Made by a program: the position numbers and the translations under genes. From Lingula anatina (Eukaryota; Brachiopoda; Lingulata; Lingulida; Lingulidae): a stretch of 64,000 nucleotides of DNA. Below are positions 37,042-50,023 of the stretch, one piece after another (within the stretch, counting starts at the first letter, position 1; every line of letters starts with the position of its first letter). The notes under the pieces were generated by a model. The model did no database searches and was not told where the DNA came from. It was given only the letters and a program-made list of their open reading frames with translations. The DNA lies in contig NW_019774502.1 in NCBI RefSeq assembly GCF_001039355.2, positions 293,302 to 357,301 of the forward strand. Reading direction: 5' to 3'.

Positions 37042-37873
37042 CTATTGTTCGTCATCGTCAGGGGTGTCCGTGCTTGGACCAGAAGTTGGTGACGGCGTGC
37101 TCGGAGCAGAAGTTGGTGACGGCGTGCTCGGAGCAGAAGTCGGCGACTGAGTACTGTGGGTACTTTCGCCGTGACTGCGTATCTTTCTACCGGGTTTGGC
37201 AAAGGCTGAAGTAAAACGCATTTGTGTAACACTTATTCAAATATGAATAGCAGAAACTGAAAAAATATGTATTTACGAGGTAGCCGTTGAATTAAATCCA
37301 AAAGTGAAATGATTTACTATTATAAAAAATAATGAATATAAGAATTAAAAAATATTAAAAACAATAGTCCCAAAAGAAAAAAAACAAGTAAGTAAAAAAA
37401 CTCAGCAAACGTTAAAAAATGCAGCAAATTGTATGTTGATTTACTTCTAAGGAAAGATACTATTAGTATTTATCCAATTTATAAGTTAATTGACTATTTA
37501 GTTATGGGCAATAAAAGTTACTATCCCGAGCGTGAAACAGCAATTATTGAGTGCTTGACAGATTTGGGTTCACACATTATAAGAAAAATTTCCATAAGTA
37601 CATAATTTCACATTATTTCACAGATTAAATTTATACCGTACATTTGTACAATATCTGAATCTACTCATATTTGAATACCCAAAGCTGTTTTAGCCTACGT
37701 ATTCCGTGAATGCTAATTAACTGTTGCAGACTTAAAAGTCCAATAATAATAATAATGATAATAACGATAATAATTATAATGGTAAATTGGTTTTTCAATT
37801 CAACGACGATCGCTACATTTGACTTACCTGCTACTGTAAGGCAAACCAGGAGTAAGACGATAGCGGTCTTCAT
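37042..37873 (-). CDS. Small secreted Ser/Thr/Pro-rich protein, array copy A
   Basis: Two exons: 37873-37828 and 37205-37042, phase 1, encoding 69 aa. Exon 1 is a signal peptide (MKTAIVLLLVCLTVA). Exon 2 begins AFAKPGRKIRSHGES, then has three near-identical nine-residue units (SPTSAPSTP, SPTSAPSTP, SPTSGPSTD) and an acidic end TPDDDEQ. The repeats are rich in potential O-glycosylation sites. GRK after AFAKP is a possible amidation plus dibasic cleavage site. It is grouped with copies B-F because of the same exon layout, intron phase, signal peptide type and Ser-rich tail, but it is the most diverged and lies 7 kb from the rest. Not a family I recognise; function unknown. Confidence 0.72.
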
Positions 37874-38297
37874 ATTGGATACTGGAACTCTGAAGCGACA
37901 ATGGCACCGATATCTTGGTCTCGTAGATAAGCTGTTGAATGAAGTCTTCCCTTCGAACCTTCTCAACTGAAAATCGGCCCTAAATCACCGTAATTTATGT
38001 GTTTAACTCAAGAAGGCGTGTCACCAACAGTTTGCGTTACAGTTTTTAATACTTAATGAACGGCGGAGGTAAACGTTTCGTACACGTAAAATTGCAATTT
38101 GTAACAATCAGAAGATTGAACATTTTTTTGCTTTTTCAGCTCTAAACAATTCTCGAGCAAATAAATATTTTGCAATTTAATCAAGCTTTTTTGTTGATAA
38201 TTCGTATCAAGAACAGCATATTTAGAACATAAATCGTAACATTATCGAAATGCGGACAGAGAGGGGTAATGACCACATGGAGATACCGAACAAAGAC

Positions 38298-38742
38298 CTG
38301 CACACAATGGACAATACTACTGAACCAATACTTTGCGGGAGATAAATGACTGTGGAAGGATATGCTCCTGGTATCATTTTAAGCCCTCTTTACACTGGAC
38401 GGCGTCCTTTCTGCGTCCCGCAGTACGGCCCCGTTTGAAAGTAAAATAAAATATGATATTTCACGTGCCGACAACTGGCCGATCTTGAGCATTCATTCTG
38501 TATCCAAAGCGATGATTGTGCCTCCTTTCTAAGACCACAGCGTTGCCAGTTTCATGGTCGCACAAAGGCCGCTATCCAGTGTAAAGGGGCCTTTATTAAC
38601 ATTAAACATAAAAAGACCAACAATACAATTAATTCCATGGTACAGCGGTTTTATACTCATTAGTCACATTATAAGTAGACTAGGCATTAGAACTTTGATT
38701 ACTCTGATTCAGGGGGTGACACTTCTATTGTCCAATGTGTGT
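38298..38742 (-). mobile_element. Non-autonomous Tc1 derivative, interrupted by a nested MITE
   Basis: In reverse orientation it carries both ends of the Tc1 element found at 43299-44723: ATGCTCCTGGTATCATTTT on the left and CATTATAAGTAGACTAGGCA with GGGGGTGACACTTCTATTG on the right. The transposase is absent. In its middle, 38381-38593 is foreign sequence. Confidence 0.85.
38381..38593. mobile_element. Nested MITE inside the Tc1 derivative
   Basis: The left end AAGCCCTCTTTACACTGGA and the right end TCCAGTGTAAAGGGGCCTT are inverted repeats. The sequence between is absent from the related element at 25797-26042, which gives the uninterrupted form. About 210 nt, non-coding. Confidence 0.82.
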
Positions 38743-41182
38743 ACGTGTACCCTGTAAATCCCAAGCGTGTTCGGGTGTGGTTTTTTAAATCGATGGAAGA
38801 GGAGTAGCTGGGCATGAGGGGAAAAGACAACGTCTTAGTGAAGGTGTCGGGCCTGTGATTCACCTCCATGTCTTTAACACCAACCACATAACCTTGACAG
38901 AAGACTAGCATCATTAACCTAAATGCTTCATTATTGATACAACTGTTTGCGTTCCAGATGACGCGGTTTTATAATTGGAATAGTTCTGGCATTGATTTGA
39001 GAACATTTAACGATGGTAATGTCAATGCACTAAATCTACTAGGTCAGTTACTGTAGCTACATTGGACGCATTTATTTTCGGTCCCTTTACAATGTGAGTG
39101 CAAAAAGGAAGCAGTCTAAAAGACAAACGAGAAAAAAGCGCCTGAAACAATGCAAGGGGCTGCTACGGGGACGCCCTTTACCAGGGGAATAAATTATTTT
39201 TCACTAGGTATTCACAGATATGTCTCTAGGTCACTGATGGTACAATTGCACTGTGAGCCTGTGATGAAATCTGAAGGGTGATTGCGTGGCCGGCCATTGT
39301 TTGCATAATCAAGATAATTAACTGTTCTGATCTTAATCACTTGTCTTTCTGTGACAGATAAAACAGCCCCTTATGAAAAGCCTGCTACTTCGGAATAAGG
39401 CTAAACGCGGTAGCTGTACAAAATAGGTTTTTTTTTGTTAATTTAAAAATATCTGTTTTTTTTTATTCTTTGGACAGAAACGCCTCGGTTATAATTTTCT
39501 TTTACTATTATCTAATATTTTACTAGATAAAATAATGGATTAAAAATCGGAAAGTAATTTATTAAAATTCACATTTACTCTTTCAATGTTCATTATACAT
39601 ACAATGCTTTTGCAGAGTTCCACGTAACACATATGATAAAAATCCATTTTTCTTAAATAAAAAATAATAAAAACATTGTATTGGCTGTCAGCCCTTTCGT
39701 AATCTGTACTGAACTTTTTGAGCTCAATTCAACGAGTCGGCAGGACGAAATCTTTTTTATGATATATAGGCCCACTATAAGTGTTCATCCATATACAGGC
39801 GTGGTCGCTCTGCCTGTTGACTTTACAGGGCTACTTGTTTGACTCATATCGACCTTCCCACCCTGTAACCTGATGTGACTGCCCCCATTTTTCTTAAAAC
39901 TGCAGTACGGAATTGTGAGATGCGGTATACTTTGTTTTGGAGAACCCTGTCAAACCACGTGTCTTTTTTTAGCAGACAGGCAAGCCAAGACAGGTTGCGT
40001 AACGAGCGTGCATTATAACATCAGCTCGAAGCCCAGCTCTTGCAGAGCAAATGTCATGCCATCTGCAAGCGTGCAGATTAAATTGCTTCCTTCAGGCCAA
40101 AAGTTACAGGGTGTCATCATTATCTGCGATTCTGGTAGAAGATACATGCACTTCGTGGATGGTGTTACCAATTTGAGTCAAAACTGAACTGACCGTTAGT
40201 CATGTGGCTGGCGGTCTCATTTTGGACTTGTTAGAGCAAAGCGATCGCACAATCAGCCCTCTAGTGTGCATTGGAAATACCCCTTCTTCTTAAATATCTG
40301 TGGGATTATATACGCAACATAATGATATTTTTGAATGTAGATTATCAATTTGCCATCTCTTTCTCAACTTAGCCAAAATATGGCATTGATAGTCTCTTAA
40401 AGCCAAAGTTTAAGCAATCGGGGCATTTATAGTGTTAATTATACCTTTACCTTGGATGACGTTGATTCATATATTATTGCAATAAATAAGTATAGTTTGA
40501 ACAGTGATTCAGTCACGAACAACCTTAGTTTTAACTGAGGGAACGGACACAGATTAAACAAACATGTATAGACAGAGGTTTCGAATGTCCTTCTGTATCT
40601 ACAAAGTGCATTTTTGTGTTACTTTCTTTTCCTATGTATTTCCGATGCAATGTGTGTTTAGATACGCCTTCTTGGTGTGGGAAAATGGAAACATTTTGTT
40701 GAATACGTTACTTGGCAGGAAATTACTTGCGCTGTACAAGCGAGATCGGCTTCCATTGAAGCGGGTCACTTGTGTAAATCTACACAGTTGTTTTACGTGC
40801 ATACTGAGGCCTTCGGCAATATATATTTAAAATATAGAACAACATTAGTTGTGGATAGAAACACGCGAAAAGACAGTATAATTTTACTGGGCATTTTTCA
40901 AAATTTTAATCAGCTTATTGCATGGTGACAAACGCTGTACATAAAGATACGAACAGCTAGGTCGGCGAAGTGAAAACATAGGTCAGTCAGACCGATAAGG
41001 TCGATTAAGTGCACAGCGTCTCTCATCACTCAAGTAAGCTGCATTTGGATTATGATATTTTAATTCTAAGACCCACAACAGCATTAGTTACTCCAATTTG
41101 TCACATTAGAGCGTTGAAGAATAACAAAAGTCTTCCCCACCTGTCTATCCCAAGGTGTGCGTCAGTATGCAATAACAGCCGC

Positions 41183-41230
41183 AACAACAACAACGACAAC
41201 AACAACAACAATAATAATAATTATAATAAT
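41183..41230. repeat. (AAC)n(AAT)n microsatellite
   Basis: AAC units pass into AAT units. Confidence 0.88.
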
Positions 41231-43298
41231 ATCAATTGTAGTAAAAAAAAAGGCACAATAAATAAGAAGTTCGTAAATACGTCTGTCTCTAGATGCTCAT
41301 TTTTCATTGCCTATAGTTAATTAAAGCAATAATAACTCTTTGTTTTGGCCAAAAAATGAATTTTCCTGGAGTAAACATCAATTTTCCCATACTTACCAAT
41401 GGTTAATGAATCCATTTTTACATTCATAGTTAGTCCCTGTTTTTTTTCTAAAAAGTTTGGTTTTTTGTTAAAATCTCTTAAGAGATTTTAACAGAGTATA
41501 GACATCAATGGAGGTCACGTGGTCTAAAGACAAGTTCAGATATCAGAATAATAGTTATAACTGCTGTTTTTGTGGTAAAACAGAATATATTATATTTCTA
41601 TGAGTTATTCACAAGGTTTTTATTGTGAAATATAGATCTCATACGAAGAGTTATTATCCCTTTAATTTAAACCAGAAGATGCAAGCTTCTCAAATGTCTT
41701 TTGCCTGCTCAGTTTTGCCATTCAGTTTTACGACAATTAAGGACACATGGACGAGCTTGGAGAGAGGCCTTGTTAATCTAACGACACAGATACTAGCTGT
41801 ATGATTCACTGTGTTTCATAATTTAAACGGTCGATTCCACAACATGACAGAGAACAAGGATATACGGGTTCCCAATAAATAATGAAAAAAAATCAACACC
41901 TTTCACGGTGCCATACTTAAGCTTTTCGTTTAGTCTGTTATATCATAGGTAATCATTTTTCATGAAAAAAATATCAGCGAATGAAATCATCAAAACTGCT
42001 TTTCTTTCCTACAAAGACATTGCAACTTACTCAGAAATAGATGTGTTAGAGCATTTGTAAAATTTTAAAGACATCATCCTTTTCTATTTATTAATGGAAA
42101 CAATATTTCACTTTAATCATTTTCGCGCAGCCATTCAAACGAAACCCAAATCATAGATATCAAAACGTACTAAATTGTTTGAAGTGAATATTTCGAAATA
42201 ACAAAAAAAAAAAACAATTTGCCCTTTTCTTACCAATTCAAAGTACAGGTAGCGTTTCATTGATTTGTGGCTCCCTCAAATATTTACTGTTTTCTATAAT
42301 TTCATTGTGTTTAATATAATATATAACTGCGGCTACACACATATATTCTTAAAGGGCATCAAGTGAAAACACGACAGTGGTGGACATTTCACCTCGAAGC
42401 AATCCATTGTGCTAGAGGAGCCACTGACCGCATTCACAATCAAAGTTGATCCACTTGAAGGTCCGTCGCGTGATCCCTGGCGCTGATGCCGTGATCCCAG
42501 TGTCTATTAAGGAGTTAAGCTTTCAAGTAGAGCGGCCATATTTTGATCCTCGGATGTCTTAGTCCGCGGATCAACTGGTTGTGAATGCGCCATTGGATCA
42601 GATGTCATTGTGATAGAACTGGGAATCCTGAGCAAAAAAGGACCAAAAGTTTATACCGTTTATCAACTATGACACTATTTAAAAAATAGGAGAAGCGGTC
42701 TACATGCAAAATGCCACATTCTTTCGCAGTATTTTATGTCAACCTTTTGAAGTAGGCCTTCATCTCTCCTTACACATCTGAAATAAATTGAAGTAAGTTT
42801 CAAGTAAAACAAGATAAGAATCTTGTAGTAATGAGGAATCCATGCAAAAATAATTGAAAAAACTTTAATCATATTTCTATAATGTGGATTAATGGTTTTG
42901 GTGTGACTGGAGAAAAAACATCTGTCAAAAAGTTGATTCGTATTCGAATAACTATGAAAGCGAATAATTCATTTAGCTGATTATACTGCTTAGATGATAT
43001 TTGTATGTCAATTAAGTGGTTTTGGTGTGACGAGAGAATCTCTGTCACATCATGAAAAAACGATTCATAAAAGATTCACAAAAAACGTATGGAATATTGA
43101 AACTTTCAGCGGCATGCATATTTTTTTGACCAAAGCCTTTCACTATTTTATATATATAAAGATATTTACAAAACGCGCGCACAACAGTGTGTATAAAAGG
43201 TTTTTTTTCAGGCATCAAGAATGTAATGTAATATATGCTTTCTTACTTTAGGCAAAAACTTGATTATTTGAGAGCATTGTGAGGAACATCGTGCAGTA

Positions 43299-44723
43299 CT
43301 ACACACACTGGACAAAAGAAGTGTCACCCCCTAACTCAGAGCAATAAAAGTAGGCAGATCTTGGGTACTTATAATGCCTGGTCTACTTATAATGTGACTA
43401 ATGAGTATAAAACTGCTATACCATGGAATTGTATTGTTGGTCTTGGACATGTACAGTTAATGTATGTTATTCCTGTCTTCCTCCAATATGGCAAGATACA
43501 GGTAATTATCTAACGGTTATAGGTGCAAGTTATTAACCTGAAGAGGCGGAATATAAGTAATGTCAGTATATCGATACAATTGAATTGTTTAGTCAGAACC
43601 GTGCAGAGGGTCTGGTCTCGGTATAGAAACACTTGATCAAGAGACAAATTGTCTCTGATGGGTCGTCCAAGAAAAACTACTGGCCGTGAAGACCGACGAC
43701 TGATTTTGATGTCCAGGTTGTCAAAGTTCGACACTGCTTGTCAGTTGACAACACAGTGGAACAATTTCACAGATAAGAATGTGTCTGTGAAAATTGCTAG
43801 GCGTCGGTTACATGCTCATAGAGTGTACAGCAGGGTAGCAAGACTGAAACCTCTTATATCGTTACAAAACGGGCAACGTGGAGTGAACTAGGGTCAACAG
43901 GATCTGGAACTGGACAGTCCATGACAATTGGTCCTATATATTTCTTTCTGATGAGTGTCGCTTTGGTCTGACCTCTGATGACAGACGGGTACAATGCTGG
44001 CGAACTGCTGGTAAAGCATTTAAACCACATGTACTTAATTTTCGAACCCGGAGCAGCATATTCATCATGGTGTGGGGCTGCATCAGCATCCATGGCGTGG
44101 GCGAATTGATAGTGGTTGATGAAAACATGAATCACTAGAAATATATCGATGTTTTGGAGTCATGCTTGGTACCATCTATTACTAACATGTTTGGTGACAG
44201 GAATTATCCATTTGTTCACCAGGATGACAATGTTCCTTGTCACAGGCCCAGAGCAGTTGATGATTGGTTTGACCAAGGAGTTATAACTCCTTGGTTTGAC
44301 CAACACGACATTCGCAGGGTGATGTGGCTTGCCCAGAGTCCGGATGCAAACATAATAGAGAATGCGTGGAATGATATGTCAAAACTTTGGACAAATGCCC
44401 GTCTAACAAGCAGAGAAACTCTGTTATATTCAGTGTTTCATGCTTGGGCCAGCATAAGCCCTGAACGCATCAGACAATTATACGAATCCTTGCTTCGTAG
44501 ACTGGCACCTATTATTAGGCCACGTGGCTATGCCACTAAGTACTAATTTTGGAGTTGAAATTGCATATTTTGGTAGAATGTATATTTTGTTCTCATTTTG
44601 TGATTTTATTGTGAAATTTGATGGTAATAAAATGATACCAGGAGCATATCATTCCACAGTCATTTATCTCCCCCATAGTATTGGCTCAGTAAGGGTGACA
44701 CTTCTTTTGTCCAGTGTGTGTAG
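43299..44723 (+). mobile_element. Tc1/mariner-type transposon, complete ends
   Basis: Terminal inverted repeats of at least 31 nt: CTACACACACTGGACAAAAG... at 43299 and its exact complement ending at 44723. Length is about 1425 nt. It lies in the intron of array copy B in opposite orientation to the host gene. The two shorter relatives at 25797 and 38298 share its ends. Confidence 0.92.
43570..44546 (+). pseudogene. Tc1 DD34E-type transposase, inactivated
   Basis: Pieces in order: VQRVWSRYRNT (helix-turn-helix end), then GRPRKTTGREDRR (the GRPR linker), LSDECRFGL (first catalytic Asp), IFIMVWGCISIHG, FVHQDDNVPCHRPRAV (second Asp) and LAQSPDANIIENAWND (catalytic Glu). Defects are an in-frame TGA at about 43632, a frameshift or small deletion near 43880, and TAG at 44136-44138. 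Catalytic residues are still present, but no complete reading frame exists. The last frame ends at 44546. Confidence 0.9.
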
Positions 44724-45344
44724 GTGAATAAAAGTAATGCACATAAAGAATTCCACTGTTCAGTCTTAAAGAAACTCAAAACAAATGCAACTATGGCATT
44801 TGTTAAGAAAATAAGCATGACACCATGTTTCAACAGTTTCTTCAAACCGGCATCAGTAATATGGGACCTTCATGTATCGTAACTCCAGAAGATCATTTCA
44901 AGTTACAATTACAGAGACTTAATGTATAACTTAGCTAATAAAATGACTTTCTGTATATAAAATGACAAATTCAGAGGTGACAATACTTACCCGTTACAAT
45001 GAAGCAAACGAGCAACAGAAAAAGTACCAACGTCTTCATAGTGATTTCGTAAATATGTCCTTTTCTCGATTCAGTTGATATATTTTTAGAGGCAGTATTC
45101 TCCACAATTATCTCTAGGTATTGTTTAAAGTGGAAGTGTGATTTTCAACACTTATATTGCGTTTGTTATCCTTGAAATGACTTTGATGCATGCTCGTCCT
45201 TGAAGCAAATCGTGATCATGGGGCAAACTATCAATAGTACCTTTGCCTTGGCGTTCAGATCATGTGATATTTTTTAATAAATGATTTCCTTATTTGACGA
45301 AAACGTTTGGCAGCCTGCCCGAGCTATTTCCTCCACGTACAATT

Positions 45345-45350
45345 CACGTG
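45345..45350. promoter_or_regulatory. CACGTG box upstream of copy B
   Basis: It lies in the conserved context TTTGGCAGCCTGCCCG...CAATTCACGTGAAAG, about 310 nt upstream of the copy B ATG. The same context recurs upstream of D, E and (degraded) C and F. Regulation is inferred from conservation only. Confidence 0.5.
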
Positions 45351-46535
45351 AAAGTGAGTAATTTATATTGGTGCCATAAACAGTTAACCTCGTGACATCT
45401 AGGTAAAAGTATGAAGGCAGCATTTTGTGCTCTTTATGTAACTTATTTTTAAATTTTATACCAATCTGTACCTCTTTAATCCTCATCGAAAAGGTTGTCA
45501 CACCTCAATTCCATATTATGCATTTTCTAAAAAGTATCAACGACCACTAATTATTTTGATTTATGCTTGCGCAGCTTCAGCTGCGACCAGTAGGCCTATA
45601 AAGGAACTATAATTCAACAAATAACCTGCTAAAAATGTAACCAATTCAATCTAGGCACAAATTTTATTGCACTTGATATATTCAAACTAAATCTTATCAC
45701 ATTTTCGTTGCTTCACAATATATTGGATCTTCAATTTTTTCAAAGATTTTTGGGGGAGCAAGCAATATATGTTACACCATTGCTTTGAGAACGTGATGGT
45801 ATTGAAAGCCTAAGTCAATCTGTAAATAAAATTTAATTATGAGTGAGGCACAATAAAAAACTTAGGCTTTCACTTATGGGATTGAATTTCTTTTACTCTA
45901 TTTAACAAGGTGATTTCCCCATTTGAAAGTAATGTCAGCCTTCCAGTTCAGGTGGAAATGTGACTTAAAATATGTTTCCTTGTTATTTAATTTGTCCTAC
46001 TTCAGCTCCAGATTTGAAAAGAACACGACAGAGCAAACTTTCTTAGTTTTCGTTTTGTGAATAATATAACATAGGATGGGCTTTATCCACCATTTTGTAC
46101 TGGTAACCTCGACGCTTATCAAGTATTTAGATTTATGTCAATGACGCTTAAAGTGTGCTTGCTCCATAACTATATCAGAACAGCAGAAAAGTGTATCCCG
46201 TTTCTTCTGGCGCCAACCTTATTGCGCTTACTTTATTTACAGAACTTATGTATCACGCTTTCTTAGCTTTTAAGACACATGGGCCTGTTTTGATTATTCC
46301 CAAAGCTTTTTTTGTTGCCATAAAAATCTCATATCATTAAGCTCTTGAATTCGCCAAGTTGTCAAATGATGCTTAACATGGGCAACATACCATTGGGAAC
46401 TATAAGAATTGCTGGTAATTTAAACGACAATTCCCAGTTTTATTATTATTCTAATTACTGCAAAGTATCTTGGTGAATCCCTGATAGAAAATTTATTTTT
46501 AAAAATTACAAAACTGAGACTTTGTTACGAATGCA

Positions 46536-46595
46536 TATTATATTATATTATATTATATTATATTATATTATATTATATTATATTATATTATATTA
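46536..46595. repeat. (TTATA)n pentanucleotide repeat, 3' of copy C
   Basis: Twelve or so units; the same repeat occurs 3' of copies D and E. Confidence 0.92.
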
Positions 46596-47011
46596 AAATG
46601 TTTTATTCCGATCACTGAAACGCATATCGCCAGCAAAGACTTTATTTAAGCAAGAGGTACAGTAATAAATTGAAACAACATCATTTTACATTATGAAAGT
46701 GAATGAGAATAGTTCCGTAGATATAAGAGCATAAAGCTCCAAATCTTACCCATTCAGAATGTTAATAAATGCAGTAATATAACTGCTTTCCAATTGTTTC
46801 TTAAATATTGTCATTTTTACCAAACCCCTCCACTAAGGGGGGGGGCGTTCACTGTAGGCTACGTCTCTGAAGGTAGAACGTAGGATAAACAAGTGTTACG
46901 TGTAGAGTCCTCAACCATTGTTTAGCAAAGTTAAAAACCTGATCAGATTGTTTTACGGGTCGACTGGACGAAGGGAAAGAAGCTGATACATGCGCGTAAT
47001 TCGATATCCAT

Positions 47012-47571
47012 TTAACGGCTTTCAGAGCTCTCTGAGCTTTCGGTGCTTGGTGAGGACCCTGAACTGCTTCGTGGCTCTATTTGGTCTTTCAAGTTTTCAT
47101 CCTCTCCGACCGATGCTTTTATGGATAGTGGAATGTTCACTGCTTCACCATTTAGAATAACTGAAAAGGAATGAAATGCACTGTATTGCTCACCAGGATA
47201 AGCCGAAAGACGAATTTGGGACAGCTGGCATATACACAATACAGATAATTATACATTACTTTCACCGGAAATGGTGTAAAGATTGACTCAGTGCCAGGCA
47301 TGAATGCAAATATCCGAAAATAAAAATGTAACTCGATATATATTGACATGCACATTAGTTTCCATATCAGCTCCTTTATTTAATATAAAGTACATCTGAC
47401 GAATGACAGAGGCAAAAATGACCGAAGAAATGACACGTATAAGAAGTAGCGCGGGGAATTTATATTCCACGCTCATTCGACCCACGTGATACAATAAGCG
47501 TGAAAACGGTGACAACTTATCATCCGGTCACATTTGCACCCCATAAGTAAGAAGGGCGTCTCGACAACCCC

Positions 47572-47627
<56 letters not shown>

Positions 47628-49018
47628 CAAGCCATTGTATTACGGAAGCCGTTGTATGAGAAATTATTACTATAAAACTGGTATACACGAGGAGAAAGGC
47701 ATTAATGCTTTCAATTGTTCAACACTCAAGGCACCATTTTAACTTGACCAGTATTTTACAATAGAAAACATCTACAAATTTTAAATAGAACACAAATACG
47801 TTTTGCAATTACAGAAAACATGGATCGTGTCCAAAATACAAGAAAAAAAATCTTTTATCTTCATTTTTGGCACACAAAGTTCACTGTAAGTAAATCTGAT
47901 TACAGCTTGGCAGTTATGGGCAATCCATTAAAAATACCTTGAAAGAAAAATACTCAAAATTATCTAGGAAATGCAATTAGGTTGAATAACCCTCAGTCGA
48001 ATAAGAATTAGGTATAAGTATTGTCTTTAAGTTTTATGTGAAACAGTCCCTAGATCTGCACATAATGTCGCATTGCTAACCACGTTCAGTTGTGGCAATT
48101 GAGGCATACCACAGAATACCAACTGCACGATGTTCAGTATCAAGGCATAATATTGAAATACCATAGGCCTAATATCACGTCACAGAATGTTTAGTATTTG
48201 TTATATTAGATATATTTGATTCTTTTATACCAGAAGATATCAGATCACCTCTCTCATATGTCAATTATATTGTTTGAGTCTAACCTTTATAGCCTAGTGA
48301 GACTTCAGAAAAATCGCTGTCACATCATGAGCATAGCTTGTTTCATATTCGATTAATTATTTAGTTGAAGACTGCAAAGATGATCATAAGGCCTTCGTGG
48401 AACATAATTTACAAAAGAAGAAGAAATACAGTATTAATTTCAAGAATTTATTGGCGGGTCAATTAATGAAACTGGTTAGTGGAGTCTTGCAGGCAAACCA
48501 GTAAGTTTTCTTCGTTAATCTTAAATTAGAAGCAGGGATATCAGAGAGGGTGGTTAACATCATGTACGGTATTTGCTGAAAATTTTCGGAAGCTTCTCTT
48601 TTCTAATGTTATATCTAATCGAGACATTTTGATACAAGAATTTCTGTATTAGTTTTTTCAAGTACATCGTGTCAACATCTGTTATAATTACTACCAAAAT
48701 ATTTTGGGAGTTATAGCTGATAAATATGTCTGTCGAATTTATTGAGTAATAACTGTAAAGTCATAAAGAACACCTTACGCCAGTCTACCAATTATTTAAA
48801 ATCTTATCTGACTAATATAAAATCATCCCTTTACAGCATTGTACTTCAGTGAGCAAGCCTCTAAGATTAAAACTATTTGAACATCAATATATGCATATGG
48901 TTTTGAGCATACTAACTTACTGTTGAGTACAGTTGACCAAATCATTTTCTAAATATCGAATATACTTACCCGTCGCAGCAAAGCAAACAAGAAGCAGGAT
49001 AACCACCGATGATTTCAT
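47012..49018 (-). CDS. Small secreted Ser/Glu-rich protein, array copy C
   Basis: Two exons: 49018-48970 and 47160-47012, phase 1, 65 aa. Signal peptide MKSSVVILLLVCFAAT, then VILNGEAVNIPLSIKASVGE, a charged middle, and the tail SSSGSSPSTESSESSESR. The serines followed two residues later by Glu fit the S-x-E pattern used by the secretory-pathway kinase Fam20C, so a secreted phosphoprotein is possible. The K/R pair that follows PLS in copies D and E is IK here. Stop TAA at 47012-47014. The 3' UTR still resembles the coding tail of copy D. Function unknown. Confidence 0.8.
47573..47625. repeat. (AT)n microsatellite in the copy C intron
   Basis: About 26 AT units. Confidence 0.95.
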
Positions 49019-50023
49019 ATTGATTTCGTAGGTAAGATTTATTTCGCTTCAGTTGGTGTCGTTTAAAAAGACCTTCCTTCTCGGTAAACTTAGAGTCGTG
49101 TTTGAAGTCAGGGTTGGTTATCAACCCTTATGTAGTAGGCAAACTCCTTGAACTGACATTGATGCATGATCAGCCTTGGAACTACACGTGAGCCTAGGAT
49201 TAATTATGTGGGCCGTGTCCTTGTTTCTAGCATGGGCTTGCCCGATGTTTAGCTTTTTAATGGACCAAAAAATGAAGTTGACAGATAGACTGACGTCTTT
49301 GCCTTTTTTAAGAGATAAATGTTGTTGCATTATTAATATCAAACTGCCACCATTTAAAAAGCGTGCTTTGAAGCGAATTCAACGTGTTTGTTGAAATTCC
49401 TTCGAAATTCGGCTTTATTTCAGCACTTTTTGCGGCGCTGAGGTCATCAAATATTTCTTTGGTGAACATTTTGATCATATCATTATAACCGTAAAGAAAT
49501 ATAAGAATTTTTAAAGATATTTAAAATCTAGAAAAACTGTATAGGATCCAGGAAAAAAAGTGGCGTAAAACGTCTACCTATGGAAAGTAATTATGCATAA
49601 GTAATAAGAACAAATTACGCCAATTATTATGGTGTTGTTACTTGAAAGAACAAATGAAATAGTACTTTACGCTTTCGATCACCGATGACATTGGATTTCT
49701 CCTACTTAAAACAACTTGATTTCATCATTTGACGATTATGTTTGGCAACCTACCAGAGAAACTTTCCTCCATTCACTGTTCACACGAGAATATGCTTTGT
49801 AAACAGGATGGGTAACTTCAACGCTAATCAAATATTTAGATGTATGCTAGAGAAAACTTAAAATGAGCATGCGAGCAGAAACCAATATTCAATATTCAGA
49901 TCTGTGAACTATTGTGCAACGTCATTTTAGTGCTAGAGCTACTTTTATTTCATTAATTAATTCAAAAAAGAGTCTATGCTTATATTGATTTTAAGCACTC
50001 TTCCAAAGAGGCTCCCTCCGTTC

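Larger units (their letters stand above)
37874..42506. other. Long intergenic region, mostly featureless
   Basis: Contains the upstream region of copy A, the nested transposon remnants at 38298-38742 and an (AAC)n(AAT)n tract at 41183-41230. The frame at 39915-40187 (+) was inspected and resembles no known domain. Nothing else recognised. Confidence 0.35.
42507..45039 (-). pseudogene. Small secreted protein array copy B (degenerate)
   Basis: Exon 1 is 45039-44991 with signal peptide MKTLVLFLLLVCFIVT and a good donor. The intron contains a Tc1 element (43299-44723). A candidate second exon at 42627-42507 follows an acceptor (TTTTGCTCAG), but in the expected phase it reaches a stop after seven codons. 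In the next frame it reads ITMTSDPMAHSQPVDP and ends TP-stop. The SDPMA part resembles SDAVA of copies D and E, so a one-base shift seems to have broken it. Exon 1 is certain to belong to the family. The second exon is a weak call. Confidence 0.5.
45040..47011. other. Upstream region of copy B and 3' flank of copy C
   Basis: No gene. A CACGTG box lies at 45345-45350 within a module shared with other array copies. The shared motif CTTTGATGCATGCTCGTCC lies at about 45180-45198, near the promoter. A (TTATA)n tract is at 46536-46595. The 3' flank of copy C starts at about 46800. Confidence 0.45.

Noticed and set aside
39915-40187. 90-aa plus-strand frame with several Cys
   Set aside because: Looked at as a possible secreted Cys-rich exon, but there is no signal peptide or Cys spacing that I recognise.
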